The notes under the pieces are model-generated. The model ran no database searches, was not told where the DNA came from, and saw nothing but the letters and a program-made list of their open reading frames with translations. This document shows, piece after piece, positions 8,086-17,317 of a stretch of 64,000 nucleotides of DNA. The position numbers were made by a program, and so were the translations under genes. The stretch lies in NCBI RefSeq assembly GCF_040703125.1, contig NZ_CP160035.1, forward strand, positions 1,488,001 through 1,552,000, given 5' to 3'. Position 1 is the stretch's first letter. Each line of letters starts with the position of its first letter. The stretch comes from Flavobacterium ovatum. Its GTDB lineage: Bacteria > Bacteroidota > Bacteroidia > Flavobacteriales > Flavobacteriaceae.

Positions 8086-10773
8086 TTAAAATTGTTGACC
8101 AATGATGAAGTGGGTTTGCCATCCACTTTTATCAGTTTGCCCAGTGGCTGCATCAAAACCATGTCCGAAATCAATTCCTAGTAATCCAAATGCAGGCATG
8201 AATACACGTAATCCAACCCCTGCTGAACGTTTTAAGTCAAATGGATTGTAAGTGTTGAAATTTGCAAATGCATTTCCAGCTTCCATAAATGCCAGGGCAT
8301 AAATTGAGGCGGATGATTTTAATGTGATAGGATATCTTAATTCCATTGAGAACTTATTGTAAACAGTACCTCCAATTTGTTGACCAAAACTAGTACTGGT
8401 TTTGTCCTCAATTATTGGAGTTAATGAATTGTTTTGGTATCCTCTTAATTGTATCGTTTCTCTACCGTCCATAGAATAATTGGCTAATCCATCACCACCT
8501 ACATAAAATCGTTCAAAAGGAATCACACCTCTATCTTGATTGTATGCTCCTAAAAATCCAAATTCAGTTAATGTTCTAAGTACTAATTTACCATAAATTT
8601 TGGTGTACCAATCAGCTTTGAATTTTATTTTGTAATATTCCAACCAATTAAATTTCTTTTGATCCACTTTTGAGACGTCTGCAACTGCATCTTTGTAGTC
8701 AGAAACTCTATTAGGTGTGGGATTTGTAGAAGTTGGCACAGCTTCTACGTAATCTCCGGGGCTTACAATTTCGCCATTAGTACCTGTGTAAGCTGTACCG
8801 CTATAAACGTATTTGTTTTCCTTTTCGTCGCCTAATGTCGCATAATTGATCCCATTCAACAAGGAGTATGGGAGGGAGAATTTACCTGACAAACTAAATT
8901 CTGAACCATAAGTTGGGAATATTGGGTTGACTCCTTTATTATTACGTGTAATTCCAATGGTATAAGATACATTTCTTGATGTTCCATCTCCAAATGTAAA
9001 TAGACCAGTGTTGTAATTATTTAAATCATAATGTTGGTAACTCAAACTTTGTGAAAGAACAAAGAAATCATCTGGTACAGTTAATCTTTTAGCAAGTCCT
9101 ACAGATAAAGTCAAGATGTTAAAACTTTTACTCTTGTCAACACCAGATGAAGAAAGGTAATTTGTTAAGAATTGCTTACTGTAAGATAAGGAAGTGCTGA
9201 ATTGAACTGGTTTCTTTTGTCCGAACCAAGGCTCAGAAAAAGACAGACTATAAGTTTGGAAATAGGTACTTGCTTGTAGTCTAAGGGATACTTTTTGTCC
9301 GTCTCCCATAGGTAATGGTTTATATGCATCTTTATTGCCTAAATTTCTAGCTGAGAAATTGTTAAATGACAACCCTAATGTTCCAATGAAACCACCACCA
9401 CCGTAACCTCCTTGGAGTTCAATTTGGCTAGATCCTTTTTCTACAAGATTATATTCAATGTCTACTGTACCCGCTCCTGCATCTACATTTTTAAATTTAG
9501 GATCTATTGCTTCAGGATCAAAGAATCCTAATTGACCAATCTCACGAATGGTTCTAACTAATAATTCTTTACTGTATTTTTCACCTGGCTTAGTACGTAA
9601 TTCTCTATAAATGACACGGTCATTTGTTTTGTCATTTCCAACCACTGTAATTTTGTTGAAGTAGGCTAGAGGTCCTTCAGTGATTCTTATTTCAAAATCA
9701 ATGCTGTCATTAGCAGTTTTTACTTCTACTGCATTAATACTGGAGAATAAATAACCATTATTCTGGTATAAATTGGTGATATCTTCTCCGTCAGGTTTTG
9801 TCTTGTCTGCAATTCTTTTTTCAAGAAGTACTCCATTATACGTTTCTCCTTTTTTTACGCCTATTAAACGACTTAAAAAGTGGTCTGGATATACTGTGTT
9901 ACCCAAGAATTTGATGTTGCCAAAGTAGTATTTGTTTCCTTCTTCTACATTAATCTTGATAGATAATAAATTTTTCTCTTTGTTGTAAGCAACTGTATCA
10001 GAGATTATTCTTGCGTCTCTATATCCTTTTTCTTTGTAAGATGCAATTACCTTTTCTAAGTCTTCTTTGTATTTTGATTTGATGAATTTAGATGCTTTAA
10101 AGACACGGAATATGTTTTTTTGTTTTGTGTCTTTCATTGCTTTACGCAATGTTTTGTCAGACAACTTAGTATTGCCTATAAAGTCAATTTCGTGGATTTT
10201 TATTTTCTCTCCTTTATCGATAGCTACAACCATGTTAACCTGGTTGATAACTGAAGTGTCAATAACGGTGTTGATATTTACTTTTGTATTGAAATAACCG
10301 TCTTTTTTGTACTTGTTCTCGATGTAGTTTTTGGAAGTTGTAATTAGATTTTCATTAACGACTTTGCCTTGGGTAAGACCATTATCTTTGATTAATGCAT
10401 CTACTTTGTTCTTTTTAATTCCTACAAATTTAACATCATTTAGCTTAGGTAATTCTTTTATGTCTAAGTCTAAATAGATGCTGTCGCCTTCTATTTTATT
10501 TACATAAAATGCAATTTCTTCAAAAAGGCCAAGTTTTCCAAGTTTTTTGATGGCACTACTGATTTCTTCACCAGGAACAGTTATAGTTTGTCCTTTTTCT
10601 AGTCCTGCAAATGTAACGACAGTCTGGTCGTTAAAGCTTATTTTGTTAGTAAGTGAAACTTTTGCAATGATATATTTTTCGCCATTATCAAAATCGGGTC
10701 TTTTTTGAGCTTTGATTTGCGAAAAACTCACCAAAATTAAAAAGATTAATACTGTTTTTATATTTTTGTTCAA
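8086..10773 (-). CDS. bamA: Outer-membrane protein assembly factor BamA (Omp85)
   Basis: The core of the machine that inserts beta-barrels into the outer membrane. Several POTRA repeats ('GLEKGQTI', 'IKIHEIDFIGNTKLSD', 'YFGNIKFLGNTVYP', 'AYFNKITVVGN') are followed by a barrel of about 450 residues ending 'HFIIGQQF', with the terminal Phe. The longer frame to 10908 runs inside uppS. The likely start is TTG at 10773 (GTG at 10776 is the alternative), giving NKNIKTVLIFLIL and a signal peptide ending KAQ, 8-10 nt after the uppS stop. That yields 895-896 residues. Confidence 0.95.
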   Translation of the reverse strand: MNKNIKTVLIFLILVSFSQIKAQKRPDFDNGEKYIIAKVSLTNKISFNDQTVVTFAGLEKGQTITVPGEEISSAIKKLGKLGLFEEIAFYVNKIEGDSIYLDLDIKELPKLNDVKFVGIKKNKVDALIKDNGLTQGKVVNENLITTSKNYIENKYKKDGYFNTKVNINTVIDTSVINQVNMVVAIDKGEKIKIHEIDFIGNTKLSDKTLRKAMKDTKQKNIFRVFKASKFIKSKYKEDLEKVIASYKEKGYRDARIISDTVAYNKEKNLLSIKINVEEGNKYYFGNIKFLGNTVYPDHFLSRLIGVKKGETYNGVLLEKRIADKTKPDGEDITNLYQNNGYLFSSINAVEVKTANDSIDFEIRITEGPLAYFNKITVVGNDKTNDRVIYRELRTKPGEKYSKELLVRTIREIGQLGFFDPEAIDPKFKNVDAGAGTVDIEYNLVEKGSSQIELQGGYGGGGFIGTLGLSFNNFSARNLGNKDAYKPLPMGDGQKVSLRLQASTYFQTYSLSFSEPWFGQKKPVQFSTSLSYSKQFLTNYLSSSGVDKSKSFNILTLSVGLAKRLTVPDDFFVLSQSLSYQHYDLNNYNTGLFTFGDGTSRNVSYTIGITRNNKGVNPIFPTYGSEFSLSGKFSLPYSLLNGINYATLGDEKENKYVYSGTAYTGTNGEIVSPGDYVEAVPTSTNPTPNRVSDYKDAVADVSKVDQKKFNWLEYYKIKFKADWYTKIYGKLVLRTLTEFGFLGAYNQDRGVIPFERFYVGGDGLANYSMDGRETIQLRGYQNNSLTPIIEDKTSTSFGQQIGGTVYNKFSMELRYPITLKSSASIYALAFMEAGNAFANFNTYNPFDLKRSAGVGLRVFMPAFGLLGIDFGHGFDAATGQTDKSGWQTHFIIGQQF

Positions 10774-10783
10774 CACTAAAAAA

Positions 10784-11524
10784 TTATTTAATTTGTTCAC
10801 TTGTTTTTCCAAATCTGCGTTCTCTTTTTTGATAACTAATGATAGCCTCATATAAATCTTGTTCTTTAAAGTCAGGCCATAAAATATCAGTAAAGTATAA
10901 TTCTGCATAGGCTATTTGCCACAACAAAAAATTACTTATCCTATGTTCTCCACTAGTGCGAATTAATAAATCGACATCTGGTAAATTATGCGTGTAAAGA
11001 TGCTCATTTATAATTAAATCGTCAATAGAGTCAATTGAAATTATATTATTTTTAACTTTATCACTGATATTTTTAACCGCATTGACAATCTCTTCTCTGG
11101 CGCCATAACTTAGTGCCAAAGTAAGCGTCATGGTAGTGAAATCTTTTGTTCTTTCTTTTACCGCATTCAGTTCGTTTCGAACAGAAGTTGGAAGTTGGTC
11201 AAAGTTTCCTATGGTGTTTAATCGTATTTTTTTGTCTTCAAGAGTTGATAGTTCTTTCCTTAGTTGTTTAACCAAGATCTTCATTAAGGTGTCAACTTCT
11301 ATTTTTGGTCGATTCCAGTTTTCAGTTGAAAATGCATATAAAGTTAGGTTTTTAATCCCCAACCTATTGCATGTGCGAATGATGTCTTTTACAGATTCGC
11401 TACCTCTTTCGTGTCCCAAAGCTCTTAAAAGGCCTTGTTTTTTGGCCCAACGTCCATTACCATCCATGATGATGGCAATATGTTCAGGTAACCGCTTCGT
11501 ATCTATATTGTCTAGTAAATTCAT
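10784..11524 (-). CDS. uppS: Isoprenyl transferase (undecaprenyl diphosphate synthase)
   Basis: Condenses isopentenyl diphosphate with farnesyl diphosphate to make the C55 lipid carrier for peptidoglycan and O-antigen. The 246 residues carry 'IAIIMDGNGRWAKKQG' with the catalytic Asp, 'LTLYAFSTENWNRP', and the C-terminal 'DLLIRTSGEHRISNFLLWQ' block. The ATG at 11524 gives the standard N-terminus (MNLLDNIDTKRLPEHIA). The upstream extension in the same frame lies within the DUF6089 gene. It starts 2 nt after that gene's stop. Confidence 0.97.
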   Translation of the reverse strand: MNLLDNIDTKRLPEHIAIIMDGNGRWAKKQGLLRALGHERGSESVKDIIRTCNRLGIKNLTLYAFSTENWNRPKIEVDTLMKILVKQLRKELSTLEDKKIRLNTIGNFDQLPTSVRNELNAVKERTKDFTTMTLTLALSYGAREEIVNAVKNISDKVKNNIISIDSIDDLIINEHLYTHNLPDVDLLIRTSGEHRISNFLLWQIAYAELYFTDILWPDFKEQDLYEAIISYQKRERRFGKTSEQIK

Positions 11525-11526
11525 TT

Positions 11527-12210
11527 TTAATCTGCGCAATAGCAAGGTTTTTCGCCAAAGGTATAAGTTAATGTTACACCCGAAAAAACGTACCAATCAT
11601 TATTATTTATATTGCCAAAATTAAGGTGACTTAGGTTTTGGTTTTTAGTTTTGCTTCCGTCTAAATCATCTGCAAACGTATATCTTGCACCTACTTCTAA
11701 TCCTAATATAAAGCTTCGATTCAATTTTGATTTAATTCCTATTGTCATCGGAATAGCAATAGTACCACGTCTTGAATTTGTTTTCTCTTCTCCATTGATA
11801 AAAAACAAACTGCTATACCTCGTATAACTTACTCCGCTATACACATAAGGTGTTGTTTTATTCCCTATTTGATGAAGATTGAAGTCGAAAAAATTAAATT
11901 CAAGGCCTAAAGATACTTCTTTTATATTATTTTCAAAACGATATCCCCTTAGGTTTCTACTGGCTTCCTTTGAATCAAGGTCGTTTGATGTTATGTTTGA
12001 TTGCATATAGGCAATTCTATAACTGTGTCTTGGACTTTTGTTCCATTTGTAAAGTAAGCCTAGGGCTAGTTTATTTGGCGCTATATGGGTTGTTGGCCCA
12101 ATGTCACCAATGTAATTACTACCTCCAAGAAAAACACCCACTTCATGAATCTGCGAATACATGGCAGTACTTAGTATTAAGTATATGAATATGCTTATTT
12201 TTTTCGTCAT
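11527..12210 (-). CDS. DUF6089 family outer-membrane protein
   Basis: A 227-residue protein with a signal peptide ending TAMYSQ, then 'HEVGVFLGGSNYIGDIG' and 'ALGLLYKWN', typical of DUF6089. The later part reads as barrel strands and ends VTLTYTFGEKPCYCAD. The first in-frame Met after the upstream extension, at 12210, gives a proper signal peptide. A clear promoter lies 20 nt upstream. It leads the uppS-bamA-Skp block, so a role in envelope biogenesis is plausible, but the function is unknown. Confidence 0.85.
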   Translation of the reverse strand: MTKKISIFIYLILSTAMYSQIHEVGVFLGGSNYIGDIGPTTHIAPNKLALGLLYKWNKSPRHSYRIAYMQSNITSNDLDSKEASRNLRGYRFENNIKEVSLGLEFNFFDFNLHQIGNKTTPYVYSGVSYTRYSSLFFINGEEKTNSRRGTIAIPMTIGIKSKLNRSFILGLEVGARYTFADDLDGSKTKNQNLSHLNFGNINNNDWYVFSGVTLTYTFGEKPCYCAD

Positions 12211-12229
12211 TTTAATTGAAAATAGCCTG

Positions 12230-12258
12230 CAAATATAATAATTATCGATACTAATCAA
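12230..12258 (-). promoter_or_regulatory. Promoter of the DUF6089-uppS-bamA-Skp operon
   Basis: On the minus strand, TTG (12258 to 12256) is followed after 18 nt by TATATTTG (12237 to 12230). This matches the Bacteroidota sigma-A consensus TTG-N17-23-TAnnTTTG. The predicted transcript start is about 14 nt before the ATG at 12210. Confidence 0.75.
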
Positions 12259-12387
12259 GATTGAATATGATAAATGTCGTTTTTATTTGGCTTTTAGGCG
12301 TTTTTAAATGTTTTCTATCCCGTTATTGATAGAGTAAAAACGAAAAATTGCTTGGATTCGTATAGTTCATTTTGAAAATAGAGGTAC

Positions 12388-13272
12388 TTAATTTCTTTTG
12401 TCTTCTCCCCAAAGTAATTTTGAACGCAATGTTTTTAGAAAAGTTTCCTCAGGTATTTCAATCATATTGATTTGAAATGGAGTCTTTTTTATAGTTAAGA
12501 TTGATTCATTTCCTACTGATGTAATTCGGGAGTCTAAGGAAACCAAATAGTTTTCCTCTCTACCAGATACTTTTAATCTGATTTCAGTATCGTCTGGAAT
12601 AACCAGTGGTCTTGCATTAAGGTTATGTGGGGAGATAGGTGTGATAACTAAGCTGGTGGTGTCAGGAGTTAAAATAGGGCCTCCGCAACTTAAGGAGTAC
12701 CCAGTAGACCCAGTAGGTGTAGAGATGATTAATCCATCTGCCCAATATGAATTTAAATATTCACCATTCAAATAAGTCTCAATAGTAATCATCGAAGTAG
12801 TGTCTTTGCGGCTAACAGATACTTCGTTCATGGCAAAATTAATATCTTCCAAACTTTCGTTTTTAGGAGAGCAAGTCAAACTCAATAAGGTTCTTTTAGA
12901 TAGACTGTGTTTTTTGTCGATTACAATTTGTAAAAATTCACTAATATTCTCTTTTTGTACAGTTGCCAAAAAACCCAACCTTCCAGCATTAACTCCTAGA
13001 ATAGGTACACCTGAATCTCGTACGTAAGTAGCTGCTCTTAAAATGGTTCCGTCGCCACCAATGCTTACTAACATGTGAAAACTGGAGTCGATTTCAGTAT
13101 GTGTAGAGAAGGTTTTGTGTCCTGATGAAATCATTTTTTCAGCTAATAGAATCTTGTAATAATTCGCTTCAATCACTAATTCAATTTCGTTTTTAGAGAA
13201 ATATTCTAAAATTTCCAAAATGATGGGCTCCGTGCTATCTTGATAATATTGACCGTAAAGGGCTATTTTCAT
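12388..13272 (-). CDS. nadK: NAD kinase
   Basis: Phosphorylates NAD to NADP in the cytoplasm. The 294 residues show the signature GGDGT (about residue 70, in 'LVSIGGDGTILRAA'), 'ILGVNAGRLGFLA', 'MNEVSV' and 'ISTPTGSTGYSLSCGGPI'. The length is normal and the ATG at 13272 starts the family's MKIALYGQ. It lies 58 nt after the CBS-domain gene on the same strand. A weak hairpin (12310-12341) lies in the gap before the next operon. Confidence 0.97.
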   Translation of the reverse strand: MKIALYGQYYQDSTEPIILEILEYFSKNEIELVIEANYYKILLAEKMISSGHKTFSTHTEIDSSFHMLVSIGGDGTILRAATYVRDSGVPILGVNAGRLGFLATVQKENISEFLQIVIDKKHSLSKRTLLSLTCSPKNESLEDINFAMNEVSVSRKDTTSMITIETYLNGEYLNSYWADGLIISTPTGSTGYSLSCGGPILTPDTTSLVITPISPHNLNARPLVIPDDTEIRLKVSGREENYLVSLDSRITSVGNESILTIKKTPFQINMIEIPEETFLKTLRSKLLWGEDKRN

Positions 13273-13330
13273 TAGTTCTTTTTATCGTTTAAATGTTTTT
13301 TTTATTTCTCGCTTGCCTATGAAACGATAA

Positions 13331-13987
13331 TTAAATGTTTAGGTATTTATCTAAATAATCAGAACGCTCTTTTAGATTATTGATGTAATTGTCTTCATGG
13401 TGTTCTGATGTAATTTCGTAATTGTATCTTCTGAATGACTGCACAATTTCATTAATTGCGCCAAGGCTAATTTTTAGCGTTATTTCCACGGTACTTATAT
13501 CCGATTCTGAAATGAATAAACCTAATAGTTTTCCATTGTTGCTTTCCACAATTTGAGTGATTTGACTCATAGAATAATCTAAAATACCTTTTTTAATTTT
13601 AATAATCCTTCCAGGTTCTTTTAAAAAAGGTGTCTGGTGGAAAAAAGTCATGATTTCCTCTATTTCATAATAGCCTACATATTTGTTTTCTTCATCAAGA
13701 ACTGGAATTAAATTGCTATGGTTTTTAGCAAATATTTCTAAGACTTCGAGCCAAATAGAGGTTGTTCTAGTAAAGAAAGTTTCGAGAGTGTATTTATAAT
13801 CAATTACTTTTTTATCACCATCAAAGGTCTCAATGTCGTCAGAGGCGATGCTTCCTATGTATATACCTTCTTCTACAACAGGGAAATGTGAGAAATGTAA
13901 TTCCGCAAAAAAGCCCTTAACGGTCTCGATAGTTTCCTGACAGTCAATGGCTTTGTGGTCGTTAGTTATGTAGTCTGTAATTTCCAT
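13331..13987 (-). CDS. CBS domain protein
   Basis: A 218-residue soluble protein. Residues 1-125 look like a CBS pair ('[22 protein letters not shown]', then '[21 protein letters not shown]'). After that comes a region with ACT-like strand/helix spacing ('[18 protein letters not shown]'). CBS pairs bind adenine nucleotides as regulatory modules; the target here is unknown. It is divergent from pdxJ and precedes nadK, a neighbourhood I recall from other Flavobacteriia. Confidence 0.85.
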   Translation of the reverse strand: MEITDYITNDHKAIDCQETIETVKGFFAELHFSHFPVVEEGIYIGSIASDDIETFDGDKKVIDYKYTLETFFTRTTSIWLEVLEIFAKNHSNLIPVLDEENKYVGYYEIEEIMTFFHQTPFLKEPGRIIKIKKGILDYSMSQITQIVESNNGKLLGLFISESDISTVEITLKISLGAINEIVQSFRRYNYEITSEHHEDNYINNLKERSDYLDKYLNI

Positions 13988-14105
13988 CGTAAATAAATCC
14001 TCAAATTTTATGCAAAATAATCAAAAAAAGGCAAAATCACCTACCTTTTACTTTGTATTTTTGTCCTCATTATTCTTTAATAATACCGAAACAAAAAGTA
14101 TTCCA

Positions 14106-14819
14106 ATGACAAAGTTAAGTGTAAATATTAATAAAATAGCAACTTTACGTAATGCACGTGGTGGGAATGTGCCTGATTTATTAAAAGTAGCGACCGATAT
14201 TCAAAAATTTGGTGGGCAAGGAATCACCATTCACCCGCGTCCTGACGAGCGTCACATTCGTTATCAAGATGCACGTGATTTAAAAACTATCGTTTATACC
14301 GAGTTCAATATCGAGGGAAATCCGCAACATAATTTCATCGATTTAGTCTTAGAATGTAGGCCTGAACAAGTGACTTTAGTGCCTGACGCTATTGGAGCGA
14401 TCACTTCATCTGCAGGTTGGGATACAATAAATAACCAAGCCTATTTGACTGAGATGATTCAAGAGTTTCAACGCAACAATATTCGTACGTCAATTTTTGT
14501 TGACCCGCAACTCGATATTATTGAAGCTGCCAGAAAAACAGGAACAGACCGAATCGAATTATACACCGAGGCTTTTGCGCACCAATACAGTCTAGGTAAT
14601 CAAAACGGAATCGAACCCTATATCAAAGCGGCCGAATTGGCAAACGAATTAGGACTAGGAATCAATGCCGGTCACGATTTAAGTTTAGACAATATTCAGT
14701 TTTTCAAACAAAACATTCCAGGACTATTAGAAGTTTCTATCGGTCACGCATTAATCGCCGAGTCCTTATATTTAGGTCTCGAAAATGTAGTGAACATGTA
14801 TTTGCAAAAATTAAAGTAA
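14106..14819 (+). CDS. pdxJ: Pyridoxine 5'-phosphate synthase
   Basis: Catalyses the last ring-forming step of DXP-dependent vitamin B6 synthesis, from 1-deoxyxylulose 5-phosphate and 3-amino-1-hydroxyacetone phosphate. The 237 residues include '[17 protein letters not shown]', '[13 protein letters not shown]', the conserved '[12 protein letters not shown]', 'ELYTEAFA' and 'GHDLSLDN'. The ATG at 14106 gives the family N-terminus; the 32-codon extension upstream contains low-complexity text and the likely promoter. TATTTTTG at 14056-14063 is a candidate -7 box, with no clear TTG partner. Confidence 0.97.
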   Translation: MTKLSVNINKIATLRNARGGNVPDLLKVATDIQKFGGQGITIHPRPDERHIRYQDARDLKTIVYTEFNIEGNPQHNFIDLVLECRPEQVTLVPDAIGAITSSAGWDTINNQAYLTEMIQEFQRNNIRTSIFVDPQLDIIEAARKTGTDRIELYTEAFAHQYSLGNQNGIEPYIKAAELANELGLGINAGHDLSLDNIQFFKQNIPGLLEVSIGHALIAESLYLGLENVVNMYLQKLK

Positions 14820-14828
14820 TAGTTGTTT

Positions 14829-14957
14829 CGCAAAGATGCGCAAAGCTTTCACAGAGAGTCGCTAAGAAAAATAGTAATTGTTTTCGCAAATAAAAAATAA
14901 AAAAGTAGCCTGTTAATCTCTTTGAGTAGCTCTGTGTTTACTTTACGAGACTTTGCG
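14829..14957. repeat. Imperfect inverted repeat, possible MITE- or REP-like element
   Basis: The left arm (14829-14866) starts CGCAAAGATGCGCAAAG and contains CACAGAG. The right arm (14920-14957) in reverse complement starts CGCAAAGTCTCGTAAAG and also contains CACAGAG at the same place. The two 38-nt arms therefore align along their length around a 53-nt AT-rich centre. The element fills the gap between pdxJ and the hydrolase gene. Arms of this type recur between genes in Flavobacterium genomes as I recall them; no coding content is seen. Confidence 0.6.
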
Positions 14958-14982
14958 GAATAATTTTCTAAAATCTAATAAA

Positions 14983-15744
14983 ATGCTATATTCAAAAATA
15001 GAAGGAGAAGGAAAACCCCTTTTAATCCTCCACGGATTTCTAGGAATGTCAGACAACTGGAAAACAATCGGAACACAATTCGGTGCCGCAGGTTTTCAAG
15101 TTCACATGCTCGATATGCGCAACCATGGACGCAGTTTACAATCCGAAGATTTTAGCTATGAAATCATGGCCAAAGATATTTATGAGTATTGCCAAGCCAA
15201 CAGTTTAGAACAAGTTGATGTTATTGGTCACTCAATGGGCGGGAAAACAGCCATGCTTTTTGCTTGTACTTATCCCGAAAAAGTCAACAAACTAATTGTT
15301 GCCGATATTGGGCCAAAATTCTATCCCCAACACCACCAAACCATTTTGGCAGGACTTAATGCTGTTGATTTTTCCAAAAAACCAAGCCGTGCAGAAGTCG
15401 AAGAAATAATTGGCAACTTCATCACCGATTTTGGAACCCGTCAATTCTTGATGAAAAGCTTGTTTTGGGCAGAGCCAGGACAATTGGCTTTCCGTTTTAA
15501 TCTTGCGGTATTTAATGAAAAGATCAGCGAAATTGGCTTAGCCCTTCCTGATGAAGCCGTTTTCAATAAACCAACACTTTTCATTCGTGGTGGTAACTCT
15601 AACTATATTTTGGATTCTGACATTGAAAATATCAACATTCATTTTCCGCAAATGCAGTTAGAAACTATTCCAAACGCAGGACATTGGCTTCATGCCGAAA
15701 ATCCTAAATTGTTTTATGAATTCGCAAGCTCGTTTTTAAGCTAA
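14983..15744 (+). CDS. Alpha/beta fold hydrolase (YbfF-like esterase)
   Basis: A 253-residue cytoplasmic hydrolase. It has 'LLILHGFLGMSDNW' (oxyanion loop), 'MLDMRNHGRS', the nucleophile elbow GHSMGGK (Ser about residue 88), an acidic residue near 'RGGNSNYI', and the closing His in 'NAGHWLHAENP'. This pattern is that of the YbfF/acyl-CoA esterase branch; the substrate cannot be told. The ATG at 14983 gives MLYSKIEGEGKP, better than the extension that starts inside the upstream repeat. Its codons are visibly less AT-rich than its neighbours. Confidence 0.88.
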   Translation: MLYSKIEGEGKPLLILHGFLGMSDNWKTIGTQFGAAGFQVHMLDMRNHGRSLQSEDFSYEIMAKDIYEYCQANSLEQVDVIGHSMGGKTAMLFACTYPEKVNKLIVADIGPKFYPQHHQTILAGLNAVDFSKKPSRAEVEEIIGNFITDFGTRQFLMKSLFWAEPGQLAFRFNLAVFNEKISEIGLALPDEAVFNKPTLFIRGGNSNYILDSDIENINIHFPQMQLETIPNAGHWLHAENPKLFYEFASSFLS

Positions 15745-15861
15745 TTTTGCTCACGACCGCTTTTAACAATTTTAGATTTAAAAAAATCAGTTGTAAAAGT
15801 GAATAAATTACTGTTTTTAGCAATAAGAAAAAGAATTATCTTTGTTAATAAAAATATCAAT

Positions 15862-16203
15862 ATGAAATTAATATTCAGAATGCTTATTACCGCTGTTTTG
15901 GTAGTAATCTTATCACACGTTTTGAAAGGCGTACACATAGCTGGATTTACAACAGCATTAATTGTTGCCTTTGTTTTAAGTTTGTTAAATACGTTTATCA
16001 AACCTCTTATTTTGATTTTCACACTTCCTATTACCATATTGACTTTAGGATTATTTTTATTGGTAATCAACGCCGTAATGATTTTATTTTGTTCTGCCAT
16101 TGTAGGCGGATTTGTAGTAGATGGGTTCCTTGTAGCGCTCTTGTTTAGTGTGATTTTGTCTATTTCTCAATCTATTATGTTTGCGGTTTTAGGCAAAAAC
16201 TAA
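15862..16203 (+). CDS. Phage holin family (Mycobacteriophage D29 Gp11-like) small membrane protein
   Basis: A 113-residue protein with four hydrophobic segments and 'LLNTFIKPLILIFTLPITILTLGLF', the hallmark of the PF04020 family. Despite the family name, these are common bacterial inner-membrane proteins of unknown role, and nothing here suggests a prophage. The ATG at 15862 (MKLIFRML) is preferred over the upstream start. TATCTTTG at 15837-15844 could be its -7 box. Confidence 0.85.
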   Translation: MKLIFRMLITAVLVVILSHVLKGVHIAGFTTALIVAFVLSLLNTFIKPLILIFTLPITILTLGLFLLVINAVMILFCSAIVGGFVVDGFLVALLFSVILSISQSIMFAVLGKN

Positions 16204-16274
16204 GCTTGTTTTAACATAATATTTCGTGTAAAACAAAAAAGTTTTAGTAATTTTGTTTTCAATATTGTTTCTCA

Positions 16275-16649
16275 ATGAAAAAAATACACATATATATTAT
16301 AGTTTTATTAGGTGTCTTCTTGATGCCTAGTAGTGCTATAGCTTGTGGTAATTCTAATTCATCAAAGGAAACTTGTTCCAAAGAAATGACCGCAAAAGCA
16401 ACTGAGAAAAAAAGTTGTTGTGGTACCGATTCTTGTTCTAAAAAAGAAAAGAAAAAAAGCTGTGATGGAAAATGTGGACATTCTATGTGTAGCACTAGCT
16501 CAGTAAATTCAAGTTTGTTTGTAGTTTTTGCATTCGAAAATCATTTAAGTAATTTTATTTTTGCTACCAAAAAGCAAGCGTTTTACACATCAGTTACTTT
16601 TTTATCTGATGGATATTCTTCTTTATGGCTTATTCCTAAAATAAGCTAG
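16275..16649 (+). CDS. Exported Cys-rich small protein of the copper island
   Basis: A 124-residue protein with a signal peptide ending SSAIA just before CGNSNSS. Residues 25-75 hold nine Cys among Lys and Ser (SCCGTDSC, CDGKCGHSMC). The C-terminus (FLSDGYSSLWLIPKIS) shows no known fold. I recall similar proteins beside metal-efflux genes in Flavobacteria, but the family has no name I can give. The Cys clusters would suit periplasmic metal binding. A -7-like TAATTTTG is at 16248-16255. Confidence 0.7.
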   Translation: MKKIHIYIIVLLGVFLMPSSAIACGNSNSSKETCSKEMTAKATEKKSCCGTDSCSKKEKKKSCDGKCGHSMCSTSSVNSSLFVVFAFENHLSNFIFATKKQAFYTSVTFLSDGYSSLWLIPKIS

Positions 16650-16841
16650 ATTTATTCCTTGACAGCCATTAGTGTGTCAATTTTATAGCTTTGCTATTCC
16701 CTTAACAGTTTTTCGAATAAAAATTTCATGTTCCTTCTTAACTAGGTCTCGGATTTATTTGTTGCTGTTAATCAATCAAAATATATTTAAGAATAAATCA
16801 AATCCAAAAAAAGTTTTCTTTGGATGCCAAAATCGTGTAAA

Positions 16842-17183
16842 ATGAAAAAATCATTATTAAAAATAATGGTAGCAATAGTTGTATTGTTATCAACATCAGT
16901 GGGAGCACAAACTAAAAATACTAAAACAGAAAATGTCGTTATAAGCGGAAACTGTGGAATGTGTAAAAAAACTATTGAAAAAGCAGGTAATGTCAAAGAT
17001 ATTGCGGTAGTAGAATGGAATAAAGACACAAAAATAGCAACAGTAACCTATGATGAAACTAAAACCAATAAAGAAGAAATACTAAAACGTATTGCTAAAT
17101 CAGGATATGATACTGCACTATTTAAAGCTAAAAAAGAAGGGTATGACAACCTGCCAAGTTGTTGTCAATATGATAGAGAATAA
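16842..17183 (+). CDS. Periplasmic HMA-domain protein (metallochaperone-like)
   Basis: A 113-residue protein. A signal peptide ending SVGAQ is followed by a heavy-metal-associated fold (beta-alpha-beta-beta-alpha-beta) with the metal loop GNCGMCKKTIEKA, 'VVEWNKDTKIATVTYD' and 'ILKRIAKSGYDT'. The tail (LPSCCQYD) has a second Cys pair. CxxC HMA domains bind Cu(I) or similar soft metals; export suggests transfer to the efflux pump encoded 134 nt downstream. The start at 16842 is chosen because it opens the signal peptide. Confidence 0.88.
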   Translation: MKKSLLKIMVAIVVLLSTSVGAQTKNTKTENVVISGNCGMCKKTIEKAGNVKDIAVVEWNKDTKIATVTYDETKTNKEEILKRIAKSGYDTALFKAKKEGYDNLPSCCQYDRE

Positions 17184-17257
17184 TGAGGCTTTAAGAAATT
17201 TTAATTAATCAGTTCCACCGAAGTAACAATTCTTTGGAGGGATATTTGAAAAATGGA

Positions 17258-17278
17258 AACTAATAGTCTTTATTAGTT
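17258..17278. promoter_or_regulatory. Inverted repeat in the cusA leader
   Basis: AACTAATA, then GTCTT, then TATTAGTT: a perfect 8-bp dyad 40 nt before the cusA ATG. About 40 nt further upstream is an imperfect dyad (CCACCGAAG with CTTTGGAGG, 17217-17242). They may be an operator or a leader hairpin; no regulator can be assigned. Confidence 0.35.
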
Positions 17279-17317
17279 AAATGACCAGTTTTCATCGGTT
17301 ATAAATGTTGTATTGAG

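Noticed and set aside
15741-16100. 119-residue minus-strand frame opposite the small membrane protein
   Set aside because: It is antisense to PF04020 and has no recognisable domain or signal.
15862-16203. Prophage, suggested by the 'phage holin' family name
   Set aside because: PF04020 proteins are common chromosomal membrane proteins; no lysis, capsid or integrase genes are nearby.
16659-16680. TTGACA...TGTCAA as a terminator or sigma-70 box after the Cys-rich gene
   Set aside because: The stem is only 6 bp with a weak T run, and TTGACA is not a Bacteroidota promoter element. Left uncalled.
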